Positions 1-7,727 of a stretch of 64,000 nt of DNA are shown here, in pieces (position 1 is the first letter of the stretch; each line of letters begins with the position of its first letter). The DNA comes from Paenibacillus daejeonensis DSM 15491. GTDB taxonomy: Bacteria > Bacillota > Bacilli > Paenibacillales > Paenibacillaceae. Under the pieces are notes generated by a model, which did no database searches, was not told where the DNA came from, and saw only the letters and a list, made by a program, of their open reading frames with translations. The stretch covers positions 151,418-215,417 of the forward strand of contig NZ_KB899659.1 of NCBI RefSeq assembly GCF_000378385.1. The letters run 5' to 3'. A program made the translations under genes and the position numbers.

Positions 1-1112
1 TCCTAGCCGGAGGAGACTGGCAAACCTGGCTCTATCAAGGTCTATCGGTCCTGATTGTCGGTTGTCCCTGTGCCCTAATCCTCTCTTCACCTATTGCCAT
101 TGTGTCGGGAATTACGCGCAATGCAAGGAACGGTGTCCTCGTCAAAGGCGGCGTCTTCCTGGAGCAGTTGGGCAAAATCGATACATTGGCCTTTGACAAA
201 ACGGGTACGCTGACCAAAGGTGAACCGCATGTCGCCCGCATGGAAAGCTACGACGATACGAACTTCCTGCGCTTTGCAGGCGCCATCGAGCAGTCCTCCT
301 CCCACCCGCTGGCCAAAGCCATCATGCGGGAGGTTGAGCAACACAAGACTGTATTCACTCCGGCCGATGAAATCCGTACCCTCAGCGGACGCGGCATTCA
401 AGCTCGGATCGACGGCGAAGAGTACTGGCTCGGTAACGAAGGCAGCATACGACATATCGAGATTCCACACCACGTGCAGCAACGAATTGATGAGCTGAAG
501 CAGGAGGGGTTGACGCTTGTATTGGTAGCGGACAGCTCCCGCGTCCTCGGACTATTCGGCATTGCCGACGAAATCCGCTCCGAGAGTCGTGGGGTCATTG
601 CTGCTCTGCATAAGCTGGGGATCAAGCAAACCGTCATGCTGACGGGAGATCACCAGAAGACAGCAGAGAAGGTCGCGGCTGCCGTCGGCGTCTCCAACTA
701 CTATGGCAGTTTGCTGCCAGAGGATAAAGTAAGCCGGATCAAGGAGCTTGCAGCCAAGGGGCAAGTGGCCATGATCGGCGACGGCATCAATGACGCACCT
801 GCTCTCGCCTCGGCCCAGCTTGGCATTGCAATGGGCAAGGGCACCGACAGTGCGATTGAGACGGCGGATATTGTGCTTATGCAGGACCACTTAGGCAAGC
901 TGCCGGAGGCCGTATCTGTCTCCCGGCGGGTCAATCGCATTATTCGTTTCAATATCATTGTCTCCCTGGGACTCAAGATCATTGCGCTGCTCCTCACCAT
1001 TCCGGGGTGGCTCACCCTCTGGATCGCGATTCTCTCTGACATGGGCGCGACGATCTTCGTCACACTGGTCAGCCTGACCATTCTCATCCAGGGCAAGAAG
1101 CAATCAGACTGA
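1..1112 (+). CDS. cadA: P1B-type heavy-metal (Zn/Cd/Pb-type) transporting ATPase, 5' truncated by the window edge
   Basis: The C-terminal part of an efflux ATPase that couples ATP hydrolysis to metal export across the cytoplasmic membrane. The reading frame is open from base 3 and no start is inside the window. Seen directly: the intramembrane CPC metal site (bases 63-71), the phosphorylation motif DKTGT (bases 195-209), an HP-type dipeptide in SSSHPLAKA, TGDH, and the hinge GDGINDAPAL, followed by two C-terminal membrane segments. The last segment carries DMGATIFV, which resembles the Zn/Cd/Pb subgroup (CadA/ZntA/ZosA) rather than copper pumps. The N-terminal metal-binding region and first membrane helices lie outside the window. 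A strong terminator follows, so it is the last gene of its transcript. Symbol is by family; ZosA-type is an alternative. Confidence 0.9.
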   Translation, partial: LAGGDWQTWLYQGLSVLIVGCPCALILSSPIAIVSGITRNARNGVLVKGGVFLEQLGKIDTLAFDKTGTLTKGEPHVARMESYDDTNFLRFAGAIEQSSSHPLAKAIMREVEQHKTVFTPADEIRTLSGRGIQARIDGEEYWLGNEGSIRHIEIPHHVQQRIDELKQEGLTLVLVADSSRVLGLFGIADEIRSESRGVIAALHKLGIKQTVMLTGDHQKTAEKVAAAVGVSNYYGSLLPEDKVSRIKELAAKGQVAMIGDGINDAPALASAQLGIAMGKGTDSAIETADIVLMQDHLGKLPEAVSVSRRVNRIIRFNIIVSLGLKIIALLLTIPGWLTLWIAILSDMGATIFVTLVSLTILIQGKKQSD

Positions 1113-1125
1113 CCCCTCCCCGATC

Positions 1126-1158
1126 CTCCCCGCCATCCGTATGGCGGGGAGTTTGTTT
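1126..1158 (+). terminator. Rho-independent terminator after the P1B ATPase
   Basis: Perfect 11-bp stem (1126-1136 with 1141-1151), four-base loop, followed by a T-rich tract. It starts 13 bases after the ATPase stop codon. Confidence 0.9.
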
Positions 1159-1341
1159 ATAATGACGATACTCTCCGCTAATCGTTTCCTTAGCATTCAA
1201 AACTGCCCAATTAGAACCCAATAACGTTACCACGTTTCGTTAGCCAAGCCTCCAGAGTACAACCACCATACAGAGGAGCAAACCTGTGGTATGATAGCCT
1301 TTGTGTGATTACTAATGCAGCTATCTGAACGTGAGGATTAA

Positions 1342-2334
1342 ATGATGAGAGAGAAAATGGAACGATACCAAATCCCCGTATATCTTCTTGCTCTGCTACT
1401 CGCCGGAATCATCGGGTGGCTGTGGCCCGACACGGGGGCCTGGTTCGGTACGGCCACCCCGGTCATTCTGGGGCTTTTACTATATGGGATGTTCTCGCAG
1501 ATCCCATTCTTAAGCATGGGCGAGACCTGGACCCAGCGGCGATTCATGGTCGCGCTGATGGTTGCCAATTACATCGCTGTTCCCCTGCTCGTCTGGGGAC
1601 TTGCGCAGCTGCTGCCGGACCACCCACCACTGCTGCTCGGGGTATATCTGGTGTTGCTCACACCCTGTATTGACTATGTTATTGTGTTCACCCATCTCGG
1701 CCGCGGCGATGCCAAGCTCATGCTGATGGCGACACCGATGCTATTCGTCACTCAGATGGCATTGCTGCCGGTGTACCTATGGTTATTCCTTGGGAGGGAT
1801 GCTGCATCCCTGATGCAGTTAAAGCCGTTTATGGAGGCTTTCCTTACATTAATCGTGCTTCCTCTCCTGCTTGCCATTGGTTCGCAAGCTTGGGCTCGCC
1901 GACACCCACAGCGAGGGCCGCAGCTCATGGAAGCAACGGCCTGGCTGCCGGTACCCTTCATGGCACTGACCCTACTTGCAGTTGTTGCTTCTCAGATTGG
2001 TAAAGTGTACGCTTCCCTGAGTGAATTGTTGCCCGTCCTCCCCATCTACATTGCGTTCATGATGATCAGTCCGCTGCTCTCCCGCTGGATCGCAGCTTTG
2101 TTCAGGCTAAGCCCTGCTTATGGACGAACCTTGGCTTTCAGTGCAGGGACCCGCAATTCCCTGGTCGTGCTGCCGATTGCCCTGGCTCTTCCTGATCCCG
2201 TCGGAGGATTAGTCGCCGCAGTCATCGTCACCCAAACGCTGGTGGAGCTAGCCGGAGAACTGGTCTATATCCGACTTATCCCGCGTTTATTTCCGTCCAA
2301 TACAGAAGAGGCCAAGCAGAGCCCTGTAGGCTAA
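1342..2334 (+). CDS. Acr3/BASS-superfamily permease (arsenic-resistance-type transporter)
   Basis: A 330-residue polytopic membrane protein with about ten hydrophobic segments, the size and layout of the bile acid:sodium symporter superfamily. The segment LLTPCIDYVIVF, with a cysteine after TP in the middle of the protein, resembles the essential PCTAMVF cysteine segment of Acr3 arsenite permeases. A role in arsenite efflux is therefore a reasonable guess, but no arsR or arsC gene is nearby, so the substrate is uncertain. The start is one of two adjacent ATGs after a GTGAGG ribosome site. The upstream 230 bases separate it from the metal ATPase, whose terminator intervenes; both would deal with toxic metals or metalloids. 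Confidence 0.75.
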   Translation: MMREKMERYQIPVYLLALLLAGIIGWLWPDTGAWFGTATPVILGLLLYGMFSQIPFLSMGETWTQRRFMVALMVANYIAVPLLVWGLAQLLPDHPPLLLGVYLVLLTPCIDYVIVFTHLGRGDAKLMLMATPMLFVTQMALLPVYLWLFLGRDAASLMQLKPFMEAFLTLIVLPLLLAIGSQAWARRHPQRGPQLMEATAWLPVPFMALTLLAVVASQIGKVYASLSELLPVLPIYIAFMMISPLLSRWIAALFRLSPAYGRTLAFSAGTRNSLVVLPIALALPDPVGGLVAAVIVTQTLVELAGELVYIRLIPRLFPSNTEEAKQSPVG

Positions 2335-2359
2335 GCTTGACCTCTCTTATATAGTCGCT

Positions 2360-3004
2360 TTAAATCGCTGCGATGGCATCTCCGATCGATTGCTTGCCCG
2401 AGAGCAAATCATACGATTGGCGGATCGTTGCCGGCGATTCCAACACTGCTGCGATCACGCCAGCCACGTCCTCGCGTGGGATGGAGCCGCGTTCCATGCC
2501 TTCCTCGATGCTGATCATACCCGTTCCTGGCTCATCCAATAGCCGCCCCGGCCGCAGAATGGTATAGTCCAGCGTACTGGCAGCCAGCAGGCGGTCGGCA
2601 TAGTGTTTGGCTGCATGATACGGCCGTATGGCATCAGACCAGGCCTCTCGCCGGTCTGCGCCGAATCCGCTTACCATCACAAACCTCTTGACTCCTGCCT
2701 GCTCTGCCGCCTCCATCACCTTAACCGCTCCATCCAGATCGATCAGGATCGTCTTATCATAGCCAGTATGGGCACCGGATCCAGCCGTAAAGACAATCGC
2801 ATCATGTCCATGAACGACAGATACCAGTTGCTCCACAGTGGATTCCAGATCGGCGATCACCGTTGCTACACCAGAGGCTTCCAGAGCGTCTGCCTGTTCC
2901 TGCGAACGCACCATGGCAATTGGCGTATGCTTGCCTCCCGCCTTCAGCAGCTCAACCAGCAAGCGCCCGACTTTTCCGTTTGCCCCAACGATAAGTACCT
3001 TCAT
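2360..3004 (-). CDS. Atypical short-chain dehydrogenase/NAD(P)-binding protein (YwnB/YhfK-like)
   Basis: A protein of about 214 residues with an N-terminal Rossmann dinucleotide-binding loop, VGANGKVGR (residues 5-13), then an acidic second strand end (VIADLE) and the extended-SDR-like stretch RPGRLLDEPGTG. The family (NmrA-like/SDR_a5) contains NAD(P)-dependent reductases and redox-sensing proteins; no substrate can be named. I choose the ATG at 3004 because the AAGAAGGGGG ribosome site directly abuts the ATG at 3016 but has proper spacing to 3004. The gene lies 20 bases downstream of the alpha/beta hydrolase and is probably co-transcribed with it. Confidence 0.8.
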   Translation of the reverse strand: MKVLIVGANGKVGRLLVELLKAGGKHTPIAMVRSQEQADALEASGVATVIADLESTVEQLVSVVHGHDAIVFTAGSGAHTGYDKTILIDLDGAVKVMEAAEQAGVKRFVMVSGFGADRREAWSDAIRPYHAAKHYADRLLAASTLDYTILRPGRLLDEPGTGMISIEEGMERGSIPREDVAGVIAAVLESPATIRQSYDLLSGKQSIGDAIAAI

Positions 3005-3024
3005 TCGGATTCCCATCCCCCTTC

Positions 3025-3888
3025 TTATTTACGTTCTAACAGCGGAGCAAAAAAAGCACCTGTTATCGCTAAGGCTCGCTCCAAGTCATCGGTTTTTCTT
3101 ACAAAAGGATGCTTGGCTCCAAACGTGTGATCCGCTCCAGCCAATTCTGCAAATCGATGTTGCGGCGCTGCCTGCTGCAGAGTACGAAACCCGTTCACCA
3201 ACCGCTCGCTATCCTGCAGCCCTTGAATACAAAGGACCGGCGTAGACATGCCAGCTAACCGCTCTGGAATATTGAAACGCTCTTGATGCTGATCCAAATC
3301 CTCGAAAAAGACTGATTCGATAGGCATATCCTGCTTCGTTCTTGCATTGGCAACATACCCGACCCCATCACGCAGTACCTGCTCTCGAAATTCCGCTGTA
3401 AAAAGATCCGCACGTCCGACGCCATTCCAGGTGACAACACCTCGCACCAAGTCCGGATGATCTGCCGCGAACAGCACCGCATTCCCGCCGCCCCGGCTGT
3501 GGCCCACAACGAATAATTGATCCGCATCGAGGTATTCGGACATTGGCAGTTTACCATCTGAGAGGGCAGCTGTAATGGCCGCTATATCCTCCTGCTCCCG
3601 CGAATACGTGTTGCGCCCAAACTTGTCCAGTTCATCAAAATCCGTCACGTTCACGCCATTATGAGACAAATTGAACGTGACGACGGCCCAGTTCTGCAAA
3701 GCAAAATGCTCAGCAGCAAAGGGGAAAAATCCCCAATCCTTAAAGCCTTTAAAGCCGTGGATGAGGAGTAGGACCGGTTTGGTCCCACTCTCGCGCTTCA
3801 CCCGCACCTCTCCTCGTATCGTGACATCGGGCCCAAGACTTAACTCGAATGGCTCCATTCGCAAATCAGAATCGCTCAATCCATCCAC
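3025..3888 (-). CDS. Alpha/beta-fold hydrolase (dienelactone hydrolase/BAAT-like)
   Basis: A 287-residue cytoplasmic serine hydrolase. Oxyanion motif HGFKG at residues 44-48, nucleophile elbow GHSRGG (Ser131), likely acid Asp226 in IQGLQDSE, and catalytic His254 in GADHTF complete a classic triad. The absence of a signal peptide suggests an intracellular substrate. Similar proteins are annotated as esterases or acyl-transferring hydrolases without proven substrates. The first codon is GTG (3888), preceded by AAAGGAAG; a TTG three codons later has equally good spacing, so the exact N-terminus is uncertain. It precedes the SDR gene on the same strand. Confidence 0.85.
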   Translation of the reverse strand: MDGLSDSDLRMEPFELSLGPDVTIRGEVRVKRESGTKPVLLLIHGFKGFKDWGFFPFAAEHFALQNWAVVTFNLSHNGVNVTDFDELDKFGRNTYSREQEDIAAITAALSDGKLPMSEYLDADQLFVVGHSRGGGNAVLFAADHPDLVRGVVTWNGVGRADLFTAEFREQVLRDGVGYVANARTKQDMPIESVFFEDLDQHQERFNIPERLAGMSTPVLCIQGLQDSERLVNGFRTLQQAAPQHRFAELAGADHTFGAKHPFVRKTDDLERALAITGAFFAPLLERK

Positions 3889-3964
3889 CTTCCTTTATTC
3901 AGAATTTAGAGGATGATAATTACTTACACTGATTTTTAGTATATCACGCTTTGGGTCAAGCATC

Positions 3965-5458
3965 TTATTCCATGCCTCTTGTGAGAGTGACGGTTTTTGT
4001 AGCCATCTGCTCGACAAACGCTCGGTCATGCTCGACGAAGAGCAAGGTAGGTTGATGCTCCAGCAACAATGCCTCGATTTGCATTCGGGAGATAACGTCG
4101 ACGAAGTTGAGCGGCTCATCCCAGATGTGCAAGTGCGCTTCTTCACAGAGACTTCTGGCGAGTAGCACTTTTTTCTTTTGACCGCCGCTCAGGTCGCTCA
4201 TATCTTTTTCGAACTGGACCCGGGCAAAATCAAGCTTCCGCAGAATCGCTTTAAACAGACTTTCGTCGACTCCATAGCGCATTGCATAGTCGGTTAAATC
4301 CCCCGCCAAGTGAGACGTGTCTTGCGATACATAAGAGATGCGTAACTGACTGCCCTTATGCAATGTGCCGTTATACTGAATCGGCTCGCCAAGCAGCAGC
4401 TTCAGCAGACTCGACTTGCCCGAGCCATTGGGACCTGTCAGCGCAATCCGGTCTCCTTGCTCGATGGAGAAGCTCACGTCCTGGCACACAAGGTGATCAT
4501 CATACCGAATACTAACATCTAACAGCTCCGCGAGCCTGGATTTGTGGTAAGTGAGCTGCGTCAGCTTGAGGCTGTCTGACGTCTCTAGGTTTTTGAGCAG
4601 CTTGGATTTCTCGTCCAAAGCCGCCTGTTGCCTTCGCTCCATTGATTTGGAGCGTTTCATCATCTTCGCTGCTTTATGGCCCACATACCCTTTATCCAGC
4701 TTGGAGCCGGAGTTGCGTGTCCCGTTTTTCGATTTTTCCACTTCATGCGACCATTCGTTTGTCCGCTTGGCTGCTTCATTGAGCCGTTTAACATCCTTGC
4801 GCAGCTTGTCATTCTCCGCTAATTCGTATTGATCCTGACGCTGCTTGTTTTCCCACCAGTCCGAGAAGTTGCCCTTTTGCACCTCAATACTTGCTCGGTT
4901 AATCGAGAGAATATGATCCACGCAGTTATCTAGAAAAGTCCGGTCATGAGAGACCAGAATATACCCCTGTTTGGTGCGCAAATAGTCACTGACGAGCTGC
5001 CGGGCATGCAAATCCAGATGGTTGGTTGGCTCGTCAATGAGCAGAAAGCGATGCTCCTGCAGGAATAGCGCGGCCAGCATTACTTTTGTCTGCTCCCCGT
5101 TAGAAAGCGTATTGAACGGCCGATACAGTACATCATCCGACACCTTCAGCAGGGATAGCTCGCGCTGCAGCTGCCACTGCTCCAGATCGGGGATTCGATC
5201 TGTGACCACATCCAGGGTCAGGTACTCGGGATGCTCCACTGGATATGGGAAATAATCAAACTGGACATCGGCACTAATCGTCCCCCGATACTCCAGCTCG
5301 CCGAGCAGCAGTTTCATGAATGTGGTTTTACCACGGCCATTGCGTCCGGTAAAGCCAAGCTTCCAATCCGTATCAATCTGAAAGCTGGCATCCTCAAAAA
5401 TATAATCGTAACTGCCGTCATAGGCAAAGGTCAGATGACTCACTTGAATCAAAGACAT
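3965..5458 (-). CDS. lsa: Lsa-type ABC-F ATPase (ribosomal protection, lincosamide/streptogramin A/pleuromutilin type)
   Basis: A soluble twin-ATPase of 497 residues with no membrane segments. Domain 1 has Walker A GRNGRGKT (38-45), signature LSNGEQ (119-124) and Walker B LLIDEP (140-145). A long basic coiled linker (about 195-300) follows, then domain 2 with Walker A GPNGSGKS (343-350), LSGGQ (424-428) and WDEP (447-450). Length, the WDEPLNF motif and the FAYD start match the Lsa branch of ABC-F proteins, which bind the ribosomal E site and displace peptidyl-transferase antibiotics. The start is ATG 5458, nine bases after GGAGGG; an in-frame TTG at 5464 is too close to that site. The leader upstream carries a promoter, a small ORF and a terminator (separate entries), which suggests drug-inducible attenuation. 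The resistance spectrum is inferred from family only. Confidence 0.9.
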   Translation of the reverse strand: MSLIQVSHLTFAYDGSYDYIFEDASFQIDTDWKLGFTGRNGRGKTTFMKLLLGELEYRGTISADVQFDYFPYPVEHPEYLTLDVVTDRIPDLEQWQLQRELSLLKVSDDVLYRPFNTLSNGEQTKVMLAALFLQEHRFLLIDEPTNHLDLHARQLVSDYLRTKQGYILVSHDRTFLDNCVDHILSINRASIEVQKGNFSDWWENKQRQDQYELAENDKLRKDVKRLNEAAKRTNEWSHEVEKSKNGTRNSGSKLDKGYVGHKAAKMMKRSKSMERRQQAALDEKSKLLKNLETSDSLKLTQLTYHKSRLAELLDVSIRYDDHLVCQDVSFSIEQGDRIALTGPNGSGKSSLLKLLLGEPIQYNGTLHKGSQLRISYVSQDTSHLAGDLTDYAMRYGVDESLFKAILRKLDFARVQFEKDMSDLSGGQKKKVLLARSLCEEAHLHIWDEPLNFVDVISRMQIEALLLEHQPTLLFVEHDRAFVEQMATKTVTLTRGME

Positions 5459-5481
5459 AGGCAATCCCTCCGCTCATTCGT

Positions 5482-5522
5482 AATAAAAAGAGCTGCAAGA
5501 AGGTTACCCTTCCCACAGCTCT
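5482..5522 (-). terminator. Attenuator-like intrinsic terminator in the lsa leader
   Basis: On the minus strand, a stem of AGAGCTG with CAGCTCT, extended by GAAGG with CCTTC, is followed by CTTTTTATTA. It ends only about 24 bases before the lsa start codon, inside the leader and upstream of the gene, which is the position of a transcription attenuator. Its 5' arm (GTGGGAAG) can alternatively pair with CTTCCCCAC at the end of the leader ORF. Confidence 0.8.
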
Positions 5523-5610
5523 CACGAATGACCGTTCAGCGTTCCCCAAATTCGGCTGCACGCATGCCCAACAATAGGCAACGTACACGTCAAGATGGAT
5601 AAGCCAAACC

Positions 5611-5682
5611 CTATAAATGAGTGGGGAAGAATGTATAACTTTCTTGCGGCAACACAATAAAACAGCAGGCTGTTTTATTCAT
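5611..5682 (-). CDS. Putative 23-residue leader peptide of the lsa gene
   Basis: ATG at 5682 to TAG at 5611 encodes 23 residues, starting MNKTACCFIVLPQ and ending in a FFPTHL stretch. It lies between the lsa promoter and the leader terminator. It is bracketed by a long inverted repeat (5693-5716 with 5626-5648), and its early codons fall in a second hairpin (5656-5679). No strong ribosome site is visible, which lowers confidence. In Bacillota, ABC-F genes such as those of the vmlR and Vga types are known to be controlled by ribosome-mediated attenuation through short leader ORFs; this arrangement looks the same, but it is an inference. Confidence 0.5.
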   Translation of the reverse strand: MNKTACCFIVLPQESYTFFPTHL

Positions 5683-5716
5683 CGTTGTCTTCGGCAAGAA
5701 AGTTTTTTACATTCTC
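5626..5716 (-). repeat. Inverted repeats enclosing the lsa leader ORF
   Basis: Outer arms at 5693-5716 and 5626-5648 share GCAAGAAAGTT and ACATTCT with a small internal mismatch. An inner, nearly perfect hairpin of AATAAAACAGC arms lies at 5656-5679. Together they would fold the 5' half of the leader RNA into a long rod that a translating ribosome must open. Confidence 0.75.
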
Positions 5717-5748
5717 CATTCACTCCCGTTCGTTTCAAAGTTAACGGT

Positions 5749-5777
5749 ATAATACCATAGCTGCACACATAATTCAA
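5749..5777 (-). promoter_or_regulatory. Sigma-A-type promoter of the lsa leader
   Basis: On the minus strand: -35 TTGAAT (5772-5777), a 17-bp spacer and -10 TATTAT (5749-5754). It begins ten bases after the stop of the upstream lipoprotein gene and predicts a leader of about 280 nucleotides before lsa. Confidence 0.75.
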
Positions 5778-5786
5778 CCAGTGGCT

Positions 5787-6407
5787 CTATTCATGGGGGG
5801 TTCTCTCGAAGTCCCAGGAGATATCATCGATTCCACCAACTGATGCGATACCAGGGCTCACGGCAATCTGATGCTCCGTTTCTTCATAAGTGTAATAAAT
5901 GGCTTCTCCTGTCGCTGTTTCCCCTGTCTGCAGTTGGCCGCTAATCGGCTCGAAGCTGTCAAGGCCCGCAGAGATATCCGTCAGTCCATCCAGTTCGAAT
6001 TTGTAGATGGCCTCATACGCATCTAGCGGTTCGTCGGATAAATTCTCTACCGTATACTGTACGATTGCGAAGTCATCAAATTCGGACATCGTGCCCTCAT
6101 AGTCACCAATAAAGCGCACATCGTCCAACGTAATTTTGAAATGATCAACATTGGACTCAACCTCCGCGGTATCCCCGATGGCCATGCCGCTCTGGTCCTG
6201 TGATGTGGAGGAGGTGTTGTTCTCCTCATCCTCTGATGGATCAGGTTCTGCATTAGCCGGAGTTTCCGCATTATTCGGGGTTGTTCCATTCACTGGGTCA
6301 TTAATCGTTTCCGGTTCGTTGAGTTGATTGATTTCTTCGTTTCCACATCCGGCAAGCAATACGGCACTGAGACAAATGGATGTGGCTAGTGGTACCCATT
6401 TCTTCAA
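5787..6407 (-). CDS. Secreted lipoprotein with DUF4352-like beta-sandwich domain
   Basis: About 206 residues. The signal peptide starts KKWVPLATSICL and ends in the lipobox LLAGC, so the mature protein is anchored to the outer face of the membrane. A low-complexity, Asn/Glu/Pro-rich linker follows, then a C-terminal domain of about 130 residues with alternating strands and VQYTVENLSDEPLDAYEA, similar to the DUF4352/telokin-like lipoprotein domain. Its role is unknown. I choose the TTG at 6407 as start, nine bases from GGAGG and giving a normal signal peptide; the ATG at 6431 lies upstream of that ribosome site. No terminator separates it from the lsa promoter, so some read-through into lsa is possible. 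Confidence 0.75.
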   Translation of the reverse strand: MKKWVPLATSICLSAVLLAGCGNEEINQLNEPETINDPVNGTTPNNAETPANAEPDPSEDEENNTSSTSQDQSGMAIGDTAEVESNVDHFKITLDDVRFIGDYEGTMSEFDDFAIVQYTVENLSDEPLDAYEAIYKFELDGLTDISAGLDSFEPISGQLQTGETATGEAIYYTYEETEHQIAVSPGIASVGGIDDISWDFERTPHE

Positions 6408-6580
6408 AATATAATCCCTCCAGACTAACATTTAGTACGCGTGATATTACCCTTATGACACTAACCCAAAACATGGGATATAACATTTTTTCCGCGCCAT
6501 CTATCCATATCATGGATTTTGAGTTACAATATGAAAATCGGAATCGGGGAATTCCGACACCAAGAGAGGATGATTATAGA

Positions 6581-6838
6581 GTGAAGAAATGGTTGACAGT
6601 GATACTAGCCGTCTCACTTGTATGCGGAGGAGCAAGCTCTGCTGTAGCCTCAGGAAAAGTAAAAACCTATAAAAACTGTACAGAGCTGAACAAAGATTAC
6701 CCCGGGGGCGTCGCCAGATCAGCAGATACGAAAAATGTAGGCGGCAAAACAAAATATAAGCCATTTGTCTCAAAGGCTTTGTATGATGCCAACAAAAAAA
6801 GCGACCGCGACAAAGACGGGATCGCTTGCGAAAAGTAA
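6581..6838 (+). CDS. Small secreted excalibur (calcium-binding) domain protein
   Basis: 85 residues. The GTG start at 6581 follows AGAGGA; the longer frame upstream overlaps the divergent lipoprotein and is unlikely to be translated. An N-terminal signal peptide (KKWLTVILAVSLVCGG, cleavage near AVAS) precedes the excalibur domain: YKNCTELNKDYPGGVARS, then the EF-hand-like loop DRDKDGIACEK at the C-terminus with its two conserved cysteines. This domain is common in extracellular nucleases and surface proteins and is thought to bind calcium. Here it stands alone, so the function is unknown. A strong terminator follows directly. Confidence 0.85.
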   Translation: MKKWLTVILAVSLVCGGASSAVASGKVKTYKNCTELNKDYPGGVARSADTKNVGGKTKYKPFVSKALYDANKKSDRDKDGIACEK

Positions 6839-6860
6839 TTATCATGCTATTAATCAATTA

Positions 6861-6901
6861 AACAGCCTTCAATGCCGCAGAGCATTGAAGGCTGTTTTTT
6901 T
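6861..6901 (+). terminator. Terminator after the excalibur gene
   Basis: Perfect 15-bp stem (6861-6875 with 6882-6896), six-base loop and a run of T. The T run on the other strand is weaker, but the hairpin may also serve the converging EcsC gene. Confidence 0.9.
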
Positions 6902-6922
6902 GTATGCTGCGACTGGCCGCTC

Positions 6923-7675
6923 TTAATTAACTTGTTTATCCTGCAGCCAACGCATTCGGTATACCTGCATCCCTGTCTGCCCCAGCTCCTCCAACAGGCC
7001 ATAATTGGCCCACGCGCCCACAACGGCGCCTACCCCTGGAATCATTTGCAGCATCTTGCGAAAATCGATAGTATCGCGATACTCCTGCTGTAGCTGCCGC
7101 CAGTCAATCACGTCCGCTTTGGCTTCGCCGGGAGGCATCGCGGCCCGTCTGGCTGGCCAATCCTTGATTACATTGAGCAGTTCACGCTGCTTGTCAGGAC
7201 TGGAGAAGGCCAGTTGAAAGATATATAAGACAAACAGCCGCTCCCGATAATCTCTCGTGGAATACCCATACACATGAGCAAGCTCAAATAAAAACTTGAT
7301 CTTAATTCCAATGAGGACAGGAAAGTCCACAAAGCCCAACATGATGCCGCCAGCTCCGGTACCTGCGCCCTCTGCAGCCGCAATTTTCTTGTAACGGGAG
7401 ATTAACGCTTCAGCTTGCGTGTCGCGATCCGCCAGACTCAGACGTTTCAGAGGCTCTTGCTTTGGAATATATTCCGCCGTGAACAAACTCGTCTTGACGA
7501 TACCTTTGACGGACGCCGTCAAGGCTCCGTGGACCTTCTCGGGGATCCAACTGTTGATTTTCGTCGATAGCGATTTGGAGGCCCGCTCGAGCATTCCCTT
7601 TGGTTTTGTTAAATCCCGCTCCCACAGGCGCAGTCGCTTGGCGGTCTGCTCCTCATAGACTGTATATGTGCTCAC
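6923..7675 (-). CDS. EcsC family protein
   Basis: About 250 residues. The protein shows the EcsC-family pattern: a basic N-terminal helical region, a glycine-rich hydrophobic stretch (AAAEGAGTGAGGIMLGFVDF), KIKFLFELAHVYGY, and a second hydrophobic glycine-rich stretch near the C-terminus (MIPGVGAVVGAWANYGLL). EcsC proteins were named from the Bacillus ecsABC operon, but their biochemical role is not known. I choose GTG 7675, preceded by GGAGGT with six bases spacing, rather than the ATG at 7693 upstream of that site. The gene lies 52 bases downstream of a GHKL ATPase gene on the same strand and may be co-transcribed with it. Confidence 0.85.
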   Translation of the reverse strand: MSTYTVYEEQTAKRLRLWERDLTKPKGMLERASKSLSTKINSWIPEKVHGALTASVKGIVKTSLFTAEYIPKQEPLKRLSLADRDTQAEALISRYKKIAAAEGAGTGAGGIMLGFVDFPVLIGIKIKFLFELAHVYGYSTRDYRERLFVLYIFQLAFSSPDKQRELLNVIKDWPARRAAMPPGEAKADVIDWRQLQQEYRDTIDFRKMLQMIPGVGAVVGAWANYGLLEELGQTGMQVYRMRWLQDKQVN

Positions 7676-7727
7676 CTGGCACCTCCAACGCAATGGATGT
7701 CAATTCCAGTCCATCGTACATCACAAG

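Noticed and set aside
3895-4146. Minus-strand 83-codon ORF downstream of lsa
   Set aside because: It overlaps the 3' end of lsa in another frame and has no ribosome site.
5418-5657. A 79-codon minus-strand ORF over the lsa leader
   Set aside because: It begins at TTG without a ribosome site, runs through the terminator and into lsa out of frame; the 23-codon ATG ORF is the better candidate.
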